This document shows positions 1 through 12,920 of a stretch of 64,000 bases of DNA, piece after piece. The notes beneath the pieces are model-generated. The model was given only the letters and a program-made list of their open reading frames with translations. It was not told where the DNA came from and ran no database searches. Each line of letters opens with the position of its first letter. The first letter of the stretch is position 1. Origin of the DNA: Eriocheir sinensis (taxonomy: Eukaryota; Arthropoda; Malacostraca; Decapoda; Varunidae); NCBI RefSeq assembly GCF_024679095.1, contig NC_066531.1, positions 6,414,250-6,478,249 on the forward strand, given 5' to 3'. The position numbers were made by a program, and so were the translations under genes.

Positions 1-165
1 AGTTTTCGTGCAGGACAGTTTCAAATACCTTTTTTTTATATACTTCTAAGAAAACCTGTTACTCCGTGGCAGAAGCAGTAATGGCGCGCTTGTCAACTTT
101 CTAATACCCTTCCTGACAAAGTAAAGTGTACCTACAAAAAAACTAATTACCTACCTGTCTTGTAC

Positions 166-840
<675 letters not shown>

Positions 841-984
841 TGCACAACACCACTTCGTACACATGAAAAAATGGTGTTTTCTATTTCATCAACCTTGTCC
901 ATTAAGAATAAGCCAGGGCTCAATCTTATACTTGCCAATGCCACACAGTTTGCGATAATAATGTTGCTGAAATCGACACAGCAT
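841..984 (+). pseudogene. Possible hAT transposase C-terminal remnant
   Basis: The frame through 871 reads TTPLRTHEKMVFSIS, then TLSIKNKPGLNLILA, then LLKSTQHSD. It resembles the end of the hAT dimerisation region, where family members have a TTYLCE..FS...LSIK.K..N.L pattern and finish near a K-Q-x-H/P-S motif. Similarity is judged by eye. It supports a decayed fragment, not a working gene. Its position just inside a hAT-like terminus at 1253 strengthens the call. A chance open frame remains possible. Confidence 0.35.
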
Positions 985-1200
985 TCCGACATTACTGTAT
1001 CAGTAAAGGCAGTAGCCACAAAGGGACCAACCTGCCAAAAAGCAGCAACACCAATCTCCAGTTCTCCGTTCACGACTGTCGAGTGGTGCGTGCCCGACCA
1101 CACCTCGCGCCTCTCTCCCTGTCCAGTACGCGTACAGTACAAGTCAGTGGGCGGCCAGGCCCCTAACCCTAACGACCCGTGGGGAGCCCAAACCCCCTGA

Positions 1201-1253
1201 CAGACCCTTGGCGTACCGCCTGGGGTACGCGTACCCCAGGTCGAAAACCTCTG
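1201..1253 (-). mobile_element. hAT-like transposon terminus with palindrome
   Basis: Read on the minus strand, the end begins CAGAGGTTTTCGACCTGG. This matches the CAGNGGTTCTCAACCTGGGG style of many hAT termini (known family pattern). Inside it lies a perfect 20-bp palindrome, CTGGGGTACGCGTACCCCAG, at 1220-1239. A possible 8-bp target duplication would be 1254-1261, but I could not find its partner or the other terminus upstream. Confidence 0.5.
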
Positions 1254-1735
1254 GTCAAAGTGATAACACACACACACACAAGAAACAACACTACTTTTCT
1301 TCTCTCTGACTCATAAGTATTATTTATACTAAATATGTATTAGGGTAACTACTAACCGGGTGCCCCGCTAAGCACAACAATTAAACAGTGTGATCCTCTC
1401 ACTCACGACAAGGAAAGACTGAGGAACTGAGGAGTGCTGAGTGACCGGTAGTCAAGCCTCACCCGTTCATTTCCTGTACAGTACAGGTTAACAACCTGTA
1501 TCAACAGGACCTAAACAAGTGTCTATCCTTCAGATAACACTTCAAACCTTTTGTTTTACCCTTGGCTACTTTTTAATTGATTATTTAAATAGATTTACAT
1601 ATCAATACGAAGAATAAACAAAACAAGAAAAAAACGAAAAAGGCCCCCCAAAAACAAAAACAAATTTTAATTTTTTTTAAACCTGGGTTTTTTTCAACCC
1701 TGCTTCCCTCCCTTCTTTTCCTCTTCTTCCTACTT
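1254..1735. other. Non-repetitive spacer
   Basis: A short (CA) run at 1267-1280, then mixed sequence including a small palindromic CCTGTACAGTACAGG-like patch near 1472-1488 and A/T-rich DNA to 1690. No gene or known element recognised. Confidence 0.5.
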
Positions 1736-1860
1736 CCTTCCCTTCCCCATACCTCCTTCCCTCCCTTCCCCATGCCTCCTTCCTTCCCTTCCCCTCCCCA
1801 CCACTCCCTTCCTCCCCTCCAATACTCCCCCCCTTGTTTCCCTCCCTCTCCCCCCCTAAG
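1736..1860. repeat. Pyrimidine-rich CCTTCCC degenerate repeat
   Basis: Imperfect units of the type CCTCCTTCC-CTTCCCCATG, about 30 bp, repeat two to three times and decay into C-rich sequence. Confidence 0.7.
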
Positions 1861-1986
1861 TTACTTCTTCATTAACATTCGGTAACGGACACCATCGAAT
1901 GACATCAAATGACCTCTTAATATTCCGTCCCGTTTCTCCGTCCAATTATCAAACCTAATAAGTGAGATGGCTGGTCCGCTGATGAA

Positions 1987-1990
<4 letters not shown>

Positions 1991-2055
<65 letters not shown>
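1991..2055. repeat. (AG)n microsatellite
   Basis: About 65 bp of uninterrupted AG. Confidence 0.98.
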
Positions 2056-2059
<4 letters not shown>

Positions 2060-2239
2060 TCGTCATTCCCTCAATCTTTGTGTCCGAATCTTCCGAAGTC
2101 TTTGTCCGCGATCCTCCATTGTTTCGGGATGAATATATATACATTATCTTTTCGGTTCATCCTCCCCTGTTTTTGTTCCCAGTCCGTCCTCTTGTGTTAT
2201 TAACGTGTGCATATCGACGCACAAAAGTGGGTATCGGAT

Positions 2240-3060
2240 GCTGGGTGTTCCGGCGGAAGGAGGCTGCGAGGGAGGCGGGAGATGAGAAAGATGCTGGAAG
2301 AGAGAGGAGGAGAAGGTGGGAGGAGATGCTGCAAGGGAGGGATGCTGAGAGACGAGATGATGACGGAGTGGGAGGAAGGAAAGATGGTGGGATGGAAGGA
2401 TATGATAAGAGGGAGGAGGAGGAAGAAAGGAAGAAGGAAAGATGGCGGGTCGGATGTGGTGATAGGAAGAAAGGAAGGAAGGAAGGAAAGAAGGAAGGAA
2501 AGTAGGAAGGAAGAAAGGAAGGAAGGAAGGAAGGAAGGAAGGAAAAAAGAAAGGAAAGTAGGAAGGAAGAAAGGAAGGAAGAAAGGAAGGAAGGAGGGAA
2601 AGAAGGAGGGAAAGAAGGAAGGAGAGTAGGAAGGAAGATAGGAAGAGAAGAAGGATGGAAAATGATGCGTGGGATGGGAGAGGAGAAAGGAAGGAAGGAA
2701 GGAAGGAAAGAAGGAAGGAGAGTAGGAAGGAATGAAGGAAGGAAGGCAGATAGGAAGAAAAGAAGGATGGAAAATGATGCGTGGGATGGGAGAAAGAAAG
2801 GATAAAAGGAAGAAAAAGGAATGGATTTGAATGGACTGATGGATGATGATAGGGATGGAGAGAAACAAAGACAGGGAGGGAAGATAGGGAGGGATGGAGG
2901 GGAGATAAAAGAGAGGAAGGATGAATGAGGATCAGCGGTAAGGATAGAGAGATAAGAAGGAAGGAATGAACGAATGTACGAACGAACGAAGGATGAGTGA
3001 ATAAAGGGAGTGAGGAAGAAAAATAAGGAGAGAAAATTGAATGGAATAGAGATTGAGTAA
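2240..3060. repeat. Purine-rich GGAA/GGAAGGAAA block with internal duplication
   Basis: Almost pure purine on the plus strand. GGAA tetramers are densest at 2465-2640 and 2690-2740. A segment containing AGGATGGAAAATGATGCGTG occurs at 2651 and again at 2763, so the block includes a ~112-bp duplication. The long minus-strand frames here (up to 376 codons) are repetitive LPSFLPSF-type peptide and are not credible proteins. Confidence 0.9.
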
Positions 3061-3385
3061 AGAGCGGAAAAATACAGAAACAGACAGACAGTATTAATAA
3101 CGAGAGAAACAAGCACAGACACACAAACATAAAAACAATCAAAAACAAAAACACACGCTTAAATAAACAAGAACATAAAAGACAAACGGACAAACACGCA
3201 TTCAAACACTTGTAAACACCGAAGTTGCCGACCAGAAATAAAAAAACAAACAGCAGAAAAAAACACGTGATCATCTTTGGTATGCGGGCAAATTTTTTTT
3301 ATTTTTTTTTCATACTGGTCCGGCGCGCATAAATTACTGACTGAAAAATACGTGAATCAATTAATAACAAGAAAAAAGAAAGAAA

Positions 3386-3505
3386 ATATGGGAGCAAAAA
3401 CCCACAACGCTCGCGGCCATTGAACTCGGAGGAAAAAATATCAAAAAGGAAAAACAACAAAAGGAAAAAAAAAAACAGAATCGAAAGGCGGAAAGAATTA
3501 ATGGG
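3386..3505. repeat. Dispersed repeat D1, copy 1
   Basis: Shares with 5156-5262 the ordered pieces ATATGRGAGCAAAA, ATTGAACTCGGAGGAAAAAA, then TATCAAAARGGAAAAA and a GAAAGGCG end. The repeat is A/G-rich and about 110 bp, and I do not recognise it as a named family. Confidence 0.75.
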
Positions 3506-3750
3506 AAACAAAATTGTGCGTGAGTTTGTTGATGGCGGCCATAAAAAAAAGTATAAAAAAGTAACGTAAAATAAATAAAAATAAATAAAAAAAAAAGCGA
3601 GCGGCCGAAATATTCCGCTATGAAGACATTACCTTTACGGCACTTAATGAAATTATGTCCCAAATATTAATATGGATATAGAAATTAATTTACTCGATGC
3701 AACAGCAGCAACATTTGAAATGGCTCTAACTGTGATGGTATTATGAGCGA

Positions 3751-3913
3751 CGGGTGGGGGTGGTGGTGGCGGTGGGTGGGGTTGTAGTGGTGGTGGTGGT
3801 GGGGGGGGGTTGTAGTGGTGGTGGTGGTGGTGGTGGTGGCTTTGGTGGTGGTGGTGATGGTGATGGCTTTATTGGTGGTGGCTTTGGTGGTGGTGGTAGT
3901 GGTGATGGTGGTT

Positions 3914-3949
<36 letters not shown>

Positions 3950-3957
3950 CCAGTCAG
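3751..3957. repeat. (GGT)n followed by (AGT)n, G-rich
   Basis: GGT/GGC units at 3751-3910 with several runs of four or more G, then (AGT)n at 3915-3950. The plus-strand Gly/Val/Ser-rich frame is a translation of the repeat. The G runs could support G-quadruplexes. Confidence 0.93.
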
Positions 3958-4480
3958 CCAGTCAGTCAGTTAGTTATTATTAGTAGTAGTATCATTAGGG
4001 AGCATCATGAGAGGAAAAAGAAGAAAAAAAAGGATCCAATTTATCTGATGGGTACTGCAAAACATTCCGTCTCTCTGTCTACCTATCTATCTATTCATCT
4101 ATCTATCTATCTCTCAAGTCAGCCATCGACGCATTTATCTCCACATCAGGGCAGACGTTATCAGCAAACCATTAAACTTGAACGAATTAATTAAAAGCAC
4201 TTCTCAATTGCCAAACGAGGACGCACCTATCTCCATTACATCTCCATCGCCCGTGAAGACTTGACAGCTAAATAAAGAGCCTTCACTGGGAGACAGGACG
4301 ACCCGCGTTTAATACAATTCCATTAACATCGCAAGGAGAAGGAAGGGCGAGAGAAGGAGAGGGTTTCCACAAGGCACCGTCCCTTCGGCTAAACCATTTT
4401 ATTCATCACGGATAATTCTCTAATCACTCTCAGCAGCCCAGCCACTCGAGAGCTGATGACGGCATTCCTCCACGTCATGC
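3958..4480. other. Mostly unique spacer
   Basis: Holds a (CAGT) patch, a (CTAT)n patch at 4083-4112 and an island at 4170-4400 with AATTAATTAAAA and CATTAAC motifs. No gene evident. Confidence 0.5.
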
Positions 4481-5150
4481 CAGCCAGCCAGACCACTCGA
4501 CGGAAATGTGGGAATGTAAAGGATCAGGAGAAGGAAGACGAGGAGGAAGGAGAGGAGGAGGAGGAGGAGGATAAGAAGAGGAGGGTGAAGGAGGTGTGAG
4601 GAAATAACTGAGGCCCGTGGCGTGAAGGAGGAAGAAGAGAAGAAGGAAGAATAGGAGAAGGAGGAAGGGGCAAGGAAATGGCTAGGAAGGAGGAAAAGAA
4701 GGAGGGATGGAGCAAGATTAGAGAGGTGATGGGACGAAATGGAAAGAAGAGGAAAAGGAAGAAGAGTCGAAGGAGGAGGAAAAGGATAGAGCGAAAGAGG
4801 ACAAGGCCAGAGAGGAAATAGCTGAAGAAAGAGGAGTAAGAGGAAGGGAACAAAAATAGAAGGATGAAAGAGGGGTGAGGAAATGCCTGAGAACCCTAGC
4901 GTGGAGGAAGAAGAGGAGGAAGAAGAAGGGAACAAGAATAAAAAGATGAGAGGAGGGTAAGGAAATAGCTCAAACTCGTGGCGCGAGGGAGGAGGAGGAG
5001 GAGGAGGAAGAGGAAAGGAGGTTCTGAAAGTGGTGAAAGAGGTTAAGGCGAGGAGGAGGTGTAGAAGGATGAAGATGATGGATGGGGTGCAAAGGAGAAG
5101 GGAGGAAATGGATGAGAATGGAGTGAGTGGAGATGCAGGGCAGAGAGAGG
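4481..5150. repeat. Purine-rich GGAGGA degenerate array
   Basis: Units carrying GAGGAAAT.GCTGAGA..C..GGCGTG.GGAGGAAGA recur near 4600, 4880 and 4965, indicating an old tandem repeat of variable period. No coding evidence. Confidence 0.75.
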
Positions 5151-5155
5151 AATGG

Positions 5156-5262
5156 AAATATGAGAGCAAAACACACATTGAACTCGGAGGAAAAAATATC
5201 AAAAGGGAAAAAACAACAAAAGGAAAACAAAAACAAAATTGAAAGGCGAAGGAGAGCGTCAG
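5156..5262. repeat. Dispersed repeat D1, copy 2
   Basis: Second copy of the repeat at 3386-3505, in the same orientation. It starts at the ATATGAGAGC block and ends at GAAAGGCG. Confidence 0.75.
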
Positions 5263-6230
5263 TGATAGTAAAATAAGAAGAAGGAAAAGACGATATAAAA
5301 AAAACAACGGCCATTAAATAAGAAGGAAAAAGAGGAGAGAAAGAGAAAAAAAAGACGGCAGCGAAGAAAAATAGAAGAAGGAAAATATATAAAAAAGCAC
5401 ATATATATAAAGAAGAGAAAAATTGAAAAGTGATGTAAAGAGATTGTTAGCAAATGTAGGAAGGATATTAAAAAGATAAATACACAGAGAATGAAAGACA
5501 GATATAGAAAAAAGCAAAAGGGGGTAGCAGGAGGAGGAGGAGGAGGAGGAGGAGGAGGACAAGGTAAAACATAACAATAAAGAAACGAAACTAAGACAAA
5601 AGAAAGAGGAAAATGAAACAGAAAAAAAACTACGTTAGGTGGAAAATGAGGAGGATAATAAACACAACAATAGTAAAAAAAACATTAAAAGTATGAGAGA
5701 AAATGAAGTGTGTGAGGCAGTAAAGAGCAACGCCAGGCAAGGAGGAGGAGGAGGAGGAGGAGGAGGAGGAGGAGGCGGAGGCGGAGGCGGAGGCGGAGGA
5801 GGAGAAAGAAAAGAAAAGAAGATATGAAAGAGGAAAATGAAAGAGAAAAATATGTCAGAAAGAAAAATAAATAAATAATAAAGAAATAATAAAGACAATC
5901 ATGATAAAAAAGAGAGAAAATGAAGAGGATGAGGAAGGGAAAAGCAACGCCGAGCAGGGAGGAGGAGGAGGAGGGGGAGAAGGAGGAGGAGGAGACGTAC
6001 ACCAAGAGGAAAAGGAGGAAGAAGAGGAGCAGGAGGAGGAAGAGTGGTTGGGATGCTCCTTCATTATAAATCGAAAGAAGGAACATTTGCATATGATATG
6101 GAATATATTTTTGAGATTATGCAAATGGATGTTTCGAGAAGGTGTGAGGGGAGGGGGAGGAGGAGGGGAAGAGGAGGAGGGAGGGAGGTGGAGGGTAATG
6201 TTATTTTATTCTTTGGGTCACTCCTGAATG
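5263..6230. repeat. Purine-rich block with three GGA arrays
   Basis: (GGA)n at 5528-5560, (GGA)n/(GGC GGA)n at 5743-5803 and degenerate GGA at 5958-6045 and 6145-6195, joined by A-rich DNA. The context CAACGCC.-GCA-GGAGGAGG precedes two of the arrays (5728 and 5945), so the GGA arrays appear to have been duplicated together with their flank. Confidence 0.85.
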
Positions 6231-6344
6231 GATCACGTAAACCTAATAATGAAAATGAGAGAGGAGAAAAGAGATAAGGAGATTAATGAAGAGGTTGGTT
6301 TATAAGTGAGTGTACATGACATACTTATTTACTTACTTATTCAT

Positions 6345-6441
6345 TTTTTACAGAAAGGAGAAAGCACAAGGGCACACACAAAAGGAAACAATGAAAAAAG
6401 CCCGCTATAAAAAACAGACCGCTATAGCATACTCCTTTTAG
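6345..6441 (-). mobile_element. Element S copy (subfamily A, minus)
   Basis: On the minus strand it reads AGCGGGC, T run, ATTGTTTCCTTTT, GTGCCCTTG, CTCCTTT, CTGTAAAAAA. This is the short interspersed element described at 52107-52228. The 5' part is partly duplicated (two CCGCTATA pieces at 6400 and 6420). Confidence 0.75.
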
Positions 6442-7272
6442 CCCTTTCCCTTATAGATAAATAGTCCCTTGTGTATAATGGTGTCGGTTTTGCTTAAATT
6501 TCAAGGTTACTCAGTTATTACTATTATCCATTTATTTTATTTTATGAGAGGAGGAGGATGACAGACTAAATAAAAGGAAGTATGAAATAAACGCCTCAAA
6601 CTTGAATCCTTTACGAAAATAGTAAACATATATGCCGAAGAGTTATCAATTTCGGATCATATATGCGACAATTTACTTCTACGAGCGGAACAAACAAAGC
6701 TAATATATTTTTTATGGTAACAATAACTCTCTCTCTCTCTCAAAATCAATAATCGTTCCTATATACTTGAGATAAATTGGTAAAACTGAAAGACAAAGAT
6801 CACACAACACTGGTAGCAAGAGCAAGGCCACAGTTACCTCGATTAAGTAAGAGGAGAGTGACATCAGACGCATTCACGAGTTGTATCAGAGCCTTTAAAT
6901 GTCTCCCGCGTTGATGAGTAGCGACAATCGCCTGGCAACACACATTACCACATATTCACAGCTACTGACACAGACAACGCAAAGACAACGGCAGTGCTCT
7001 TTCTGTTCGACTACATCAATATATCTATCACAAATTCACGTTACCGGAGTTCAGAGGTGGTCGCTAGCACACATATATATTAACACATATCAACACAAAT
7101 CTACACACTAAAATCAACCAACATATTCAACACATATACATACCTTCAAATGCCTTTCTTTCTACATACAAATGGTCCGTGAATCCATTTTGCTGCTCCC
7201 TTGAAAGCTTCCTTACCTGAAAACAAAAGACGAACATTGAAACAAGACATTTTTAACTACATAGACGATATT

Positions 7273-7313
<41 letters not shown>

Positions 7314-7492
7314 ATGCTACCCTTATAATACACGCTAATAATGATAAATAATTAAAAGCCAAAACAAAGGTATTAAAAAGAAAACACATTAATTAAACAG
7401 AGAAAAGAGGATTAAATATCTACAAGTCAATCTCGGGATAAATACAAGAAATATATTTACGTCCTAATCATCTTATATGTTGTATTCATTAG

Positions 7493-7494
<2 letters not shown>
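6442..7494. other. AT-rich spacer with one CTA array
   Basis: Includes a short (CT) run at 6728-6740, unique sequence at 6780-7250 and (CTA)n at 7272-7313. The 70-codon frame at 6899 is not recognisable as a protein. Confidence 0.5.

Positions 7495-7557
<63 letters not shown>
7495..7557. repeat. (TG)n microsatellite
   Basis: About 60 bp of TG. Confidence 0.97.
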
Positions 7558-7559
<2 letters not shown>

Positions 7560-8446
7560 GTATTCAAACACACAGAAATACACATTAATAATTTTTTCTA
7601 CATAATTAAATATCAGAGGCCTAATAAGCACTCATTAAATATGCATGAATTGGACATAAATTATTGGCGGTTCGTCACGCGCTGTAAACAAGTCACATGG
7701 ATCATCATCATCATCATCACCATGGACGGAATATACAAAAAAAAAAATGACCCTGCTGATGAAAAATTAATCAAATTGTCAAACCATATTTTTTCCTTCA
7801 ACTCTATATTTTTTCTTCCTCAACAGTAAGTAAATAAACTCCCCGTCAACCCTTCCTCTATCAACACATACAGCTAACTCCAAAGCAATCCAACACAGTA
7901 TCTTCGTGACCACCCCAGCCAAACTATGCTACCATCCTTAACAACCTATACTGGTGATAAGGCTTTCGACGCAGCACCAAGAACTATACAAAGATTAATC
8001 GGGTTCCTTCATCGAATTCCTTAACTTACACAAGAACACTAAATTCACCAAACAAGTAAATTTTTAAGTCGTTAGCATTGGTTTGGATCCTTACTAACCA
8101 ACCCATCATGTCGAACTGTGCATCTGGCTCATAAACTACTATAAAATAAACTATAAACTATACTATACACAAAATACAACTTTCACATTACGTTTTAACA
8201 TTTTATCCATTGCTGAATATTATGCACGATTTATTTCATGTTTTAATTCTGTACTTTTAATTTGCAGGTAAGATGGCGGCGAAATGAAGACGTGGAGGCG
8301 ACGGCGAAGGCAAAAGTAAGGAGTGAGAACGTAAAAAAATTAAAGTAAAAGTGAAAAAAAAAGTATAAGTAAAAATATTATATGAGTGTGGTATAAGAGA
8401 AAGATGTAGGAGGGGAAATAATGACGAGTGATGATGCCAAATATAA
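7558..8446. other. AT-rich unique spacer
   Basis: Includes a (ATC)n patch at 7700-7720 and otherwise non-repetitive sequence. No open frame of interest. Confidence 0.5.
8240..8273 (+). promoter_or_regulatory. Candidate recursive (zero-exon) splice site
   Basis: A T-rich tract runs into TTTGCAG directly followed by GTAAGATGG. An acceptor immediately abutting a donor (CAG|GTAAG) is the known signature of recursive splicing in long arthropod introns. Here it would mean the window lies in an intron read on the plus strand. A chance match is quite possible. Confidence 0.25.
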
Positions 8447-8473
8447 CAGTAGTAGTAGTAGAAGTAGTAGTAC

Positions 8474-8536
<63 letters not shown>
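8447..8536. repeat. (AGT)n microsatellite with AGA interruptions
   Basis: AGT trinucleotides with a few AGAAGT and ACTAGT variants. Confidence 0.95.
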
Positions 8537-8719
8537 GCAACATATAGCGTGGCTTTCCAACATCTTGCAAGGTCACGGTTAATTCTGTTCTGCCCTTCAG
8601 CCTCCAGCCCTTCCCGGACGCTCCCTTCCCTTCACAATGCCTTTCATAGCTCGTCTTCCTCCTCCTCTTACTCGCAAAATCAAGGCCATTCCACTGCAAG
8701 CATCCTGGAAGCCCTAGAG

Positions 8720-8720
<1 letters not shown>

Positions 8721-8791
<71 letters not shown>
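8721..8791. repeat. (TG)n microsatellite
   Basis: About 70 bp, uninterrupted. Confidence 0.98.
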
Positions 8792-8793
<2 letters not shown>

Positions 8794-8888
8794 AATAATA
8801 GGATAATAGCACCAGTGAGCGTAGTAATACCACCACTGGGAGAATAATAATGGAAGTCTGTTGGCAAGGAATAAAAATACGTCTATAA

Positions 8889-8960
8889 TGGTAGTAGTAG
8901 TAGTAGTAATAGTAGTAATAGTAGTAGTAGTAGTAGTAGTAGAAGTAGTAGTAGTAGTAG
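8889..8960. repeat. (AGT)n microsatellite, second copy
   Basis: AGT units with AAT interruptions, about 400 bp from the array at 8447 and in the same orientation. Confidence 0.95.
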
Positions 8961-9109
8961 CAATATCCAGGGTAATGGCGTCAGAGAGGAAGGTAATATC
9001 CAGAGAAAGAGAAATATTATGCAAGATGTTATGTTGCCTGCCAAGACATAACAGTGAAATGCCCCTAATATTGCTGATGGCGAGTTCTGCTCCGGGATGG
9101 CCTGGCTGT

Positions 9110-10346
<1,237 letters not shown>

Positions 10347-10541
10347 GACCTTCCTCCTCCTCCTCCTCCTCCTCCTCCTCGTCCTCTACTTATTCCTCTA
10401 CTTTCTTCCTCTACGGTCTCCTCTTCTCTCTCTTTCGTCCTCGTTCCAGTTTTCTTCCTCAACCTCCTCTACTCCTCCTCTTCCTCCTCGCTCTCCTCCT
10501 CCTTCCCCTTCTCCTCTTCCTCCTCCTCCTCCTCCTCCAAC
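10347..10541. repeat. (CCT)n / CTTCCT arrays
   Basis: (TCC)n at 10347-10383 and 10517-10539 flank degenerate CTCCTCTTCCT sequence. Confidence 0.88.
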
Positions 10542-10594
10542 TGGTGAGGGTGACATCTGTGGATAAGCTATTACGAAACCCACGGCCAATAGAG

Positions 10595-10596
10595 CT

Positions 10597-10681
<85 letters not shown>
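10595..10681. repeat. (GA)n microsatellite with one AA interruption
   Basis: GA run with an AAGAG interruption near 10610. Confidence 0.97.
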
Positions 10682-11119
<438 letters not shown>

Positions 11120-11179
11120 GTGCCTGTCTCACAAAAGATGGTGATACATACATCAGCCAATCGTTCATTCTGATCACCA

Positions 11180-11402
11180 GGCATTTTCCCTTCCCTTCCC
11201 CTCCCTTCCCCTCCTCTCCCCTCCCTTTCCTTTCCCTTCCATTTCCCTCTCCTTCCAGTCCCTTCCCTTCCCTTTCCTTCCCTTCCCTTCCCATCCCATT
11301 CCCTTTCCTACCCTTCCCTTCCCTTCCCAACCCTTCCATTTATCTTCCCTTCCCTTCCTTTCCATTTACCTTCTCTTTCCCTCCCCTTCCCCTCCTTCCC
11401 CT
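11180..11402. repeat. (CCCTT)n pentanucleotide array
   Basis: Degenerate CCCTT/CCCTTC units over about 220 bp. The Gly/Arg/Lys/Glu frames on the minus strand are translations of it. Confidence 0.92.
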
Positions 11403-11470
11403 TTAATGTATATGTTATGCCTTTCCCATCCCCTCTTCCTCTCATCCTCAAGCCCTCTAACCCTTCCATA

Positions 11471-11474
<4 letters not shown>

Positions 11475-11526
<52 letters not shown>
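11475..11526. repeat. (CA)n microsatellite
   Basis: About 52 bp of CA. Confidence 0.97.
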
Positions 11527-11529
<3 letters not shown>

Positions 11530-12002
11530 CCATTATAACTTAAGAATTGGATGCTGCAGCGCGATTCTTTTGGGACAAACTTTACATCCAATTAAGCACT
11601 TTTGATGAGTGTTTATGTGTGAATGCTTGCAGTTTTTTTTTTTTTTTTTTTTGGGGGAGGGGAAGGAAGAGGGAAGGAGGAGTTGTCTTTTGGCAGGGTT
11701 GTTTTGATTATGAGACTGGGGGGGGGGGGGAGTGGAGGAAGGGTGTTGCTGTCTGAAGGGGATTGTTTCGTCCCAATAGATAAAGCTTCATACCCATAAT
11801 ATCTTCGCAATTAATATCATTTTCAAATAATATACATCCTGCCCTTCAAAAAATATAGGTAAATTGTGAATCCCTACCTTCCTTGTGTGTGTTCGTGTTT
11901 CTCTTTTTGTCTGTGTCTGTCAATCCCTGTTTATCTATCTATCTATCTACTTATCTCTGTCTATCTATTCTTCTATTGGCTGGGACAGTGCTTAACGGTA
12001 TC
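11527..12002. other. Spacer with T and G homopolymers
   Basis: A T run at 11634-11652 followed by GGGGG, a run of about twelve G at 11719-11730, and (ATCT)n at 11934-11950. No gene. Confidence 0.6.
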
Positions 12003-12065
12003 AATTTTTTTGTTTCCTGTTTTTTTTTTTTTTTTGCCCTTGAACTGCTTCCATCGCTGTAAAAT
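12003..12065 (+). mobile_element. Element S copy (subfamily A)
   Basis: TGTTTCCTG, T run, GCCCTTGAACTGCTTCC, CGCTGTAAAA. It lies at the left edge of the 12.07-12.92 kb array, whose units also contain a GCTGTAAAAAAA block. Confidence 0.7.
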
Positions 12066-12920
12066 AGTCTATCTATTTGTTATCTTCTCTCCGTGACACT
12101 TTACAATCAATCATCCTCGTAGTTATGCATTCATCCAACCGTCAACCTATATACCCACACTTCGTAGCTTCCCTCATCCGCGTTGCATTGCTATAAAAAA
12201 AATATCTATTAATCTATTATCTTTTCTTCGTTACACTTTTACATTTTACTTTTTACTTCTAGGGTCGGTATCTACACATTCATCCATCCGTCAACCGATA
12301 TACCCACACTTCGCCTTTTCCCTCATCCGCGTTGCATTGCTGTAAAAAAATCTATTAACCTATTATCTTCTCTTCGTTATACTTTTACAATTTACTTTTT
12401 ACTTTCAGGGTCGGTATCTACACATTCATCCAACCGTCAACCGATATACCCACACTTCGTAGCTTCCCTCATCCGCGTTGCATTGCTGTAAAAAAAATCT
12501 ATTAATCTATTATCTTCTCTTCGTTACACTTTTACTCTTTACTTTTTACTTTCAGGGTCGGTTTCTACGCAATCATCTACCCGTCAATCAATTTATTTAC
12601 TTAACGCTGCTTCCCACATTTTTATTGTATTGCTGTAAAAAAAAAATCTATCTTCCTATTATCTCTCTTTTCGTGACATTTTCCCATCATTCAGGTTCGT
12701 TCCCATGCATTCATCTACTCATCAACCTATTTATTTACCCATCGCCGCTTCCCATCACATCACTACATTGCTGTAAAAAACTCCAGCTGTTAATTTATTT
12801 TCCTGACATTTTTACACTTTACATTTTACTTTCAGGGTCGCATGCACGAATTCATCAATCCATCAACCTTTATATTTACTCATTACCACCTCCCACACTC
12901 GCGTTGCATTTCGACACTCG
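12066..12920. repeat. ~138-149 bp tandem array, about 6 units
   Basis: GCATTGCTGTAAAAAAA-type blocks fall at about 12182, 12331, 12477, 12625, 12763 and (degenerate) 12903, giving spacings of roughly 149, 146, 147, 138 and 141. Each unit also carries TCTATTAATCTATTATC, ACTTTCAGGGTCGG and CCAACCGTCAACC blocks. Divergence increases to the right. The CTGTAAAA block resembles the tail of element S, suggesting that the array grew from its 3' end plus flank (inference). Confidence 0.88.

Noticed and set aside
2144..3274. 376-codon minus-strand open frame and its overlapping partners
   Set aside because: All three minus frames are open at once because GGAA-type DNA has few stops. The peptide is LPSFLPSF repeat with no domain.
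3754..4194. Glycine-rich protein-like frame
   Set aside because: Direct translation of (GGT)n and (AGT)n. It changes to unrelated low-complexity residues when the repeat ends.
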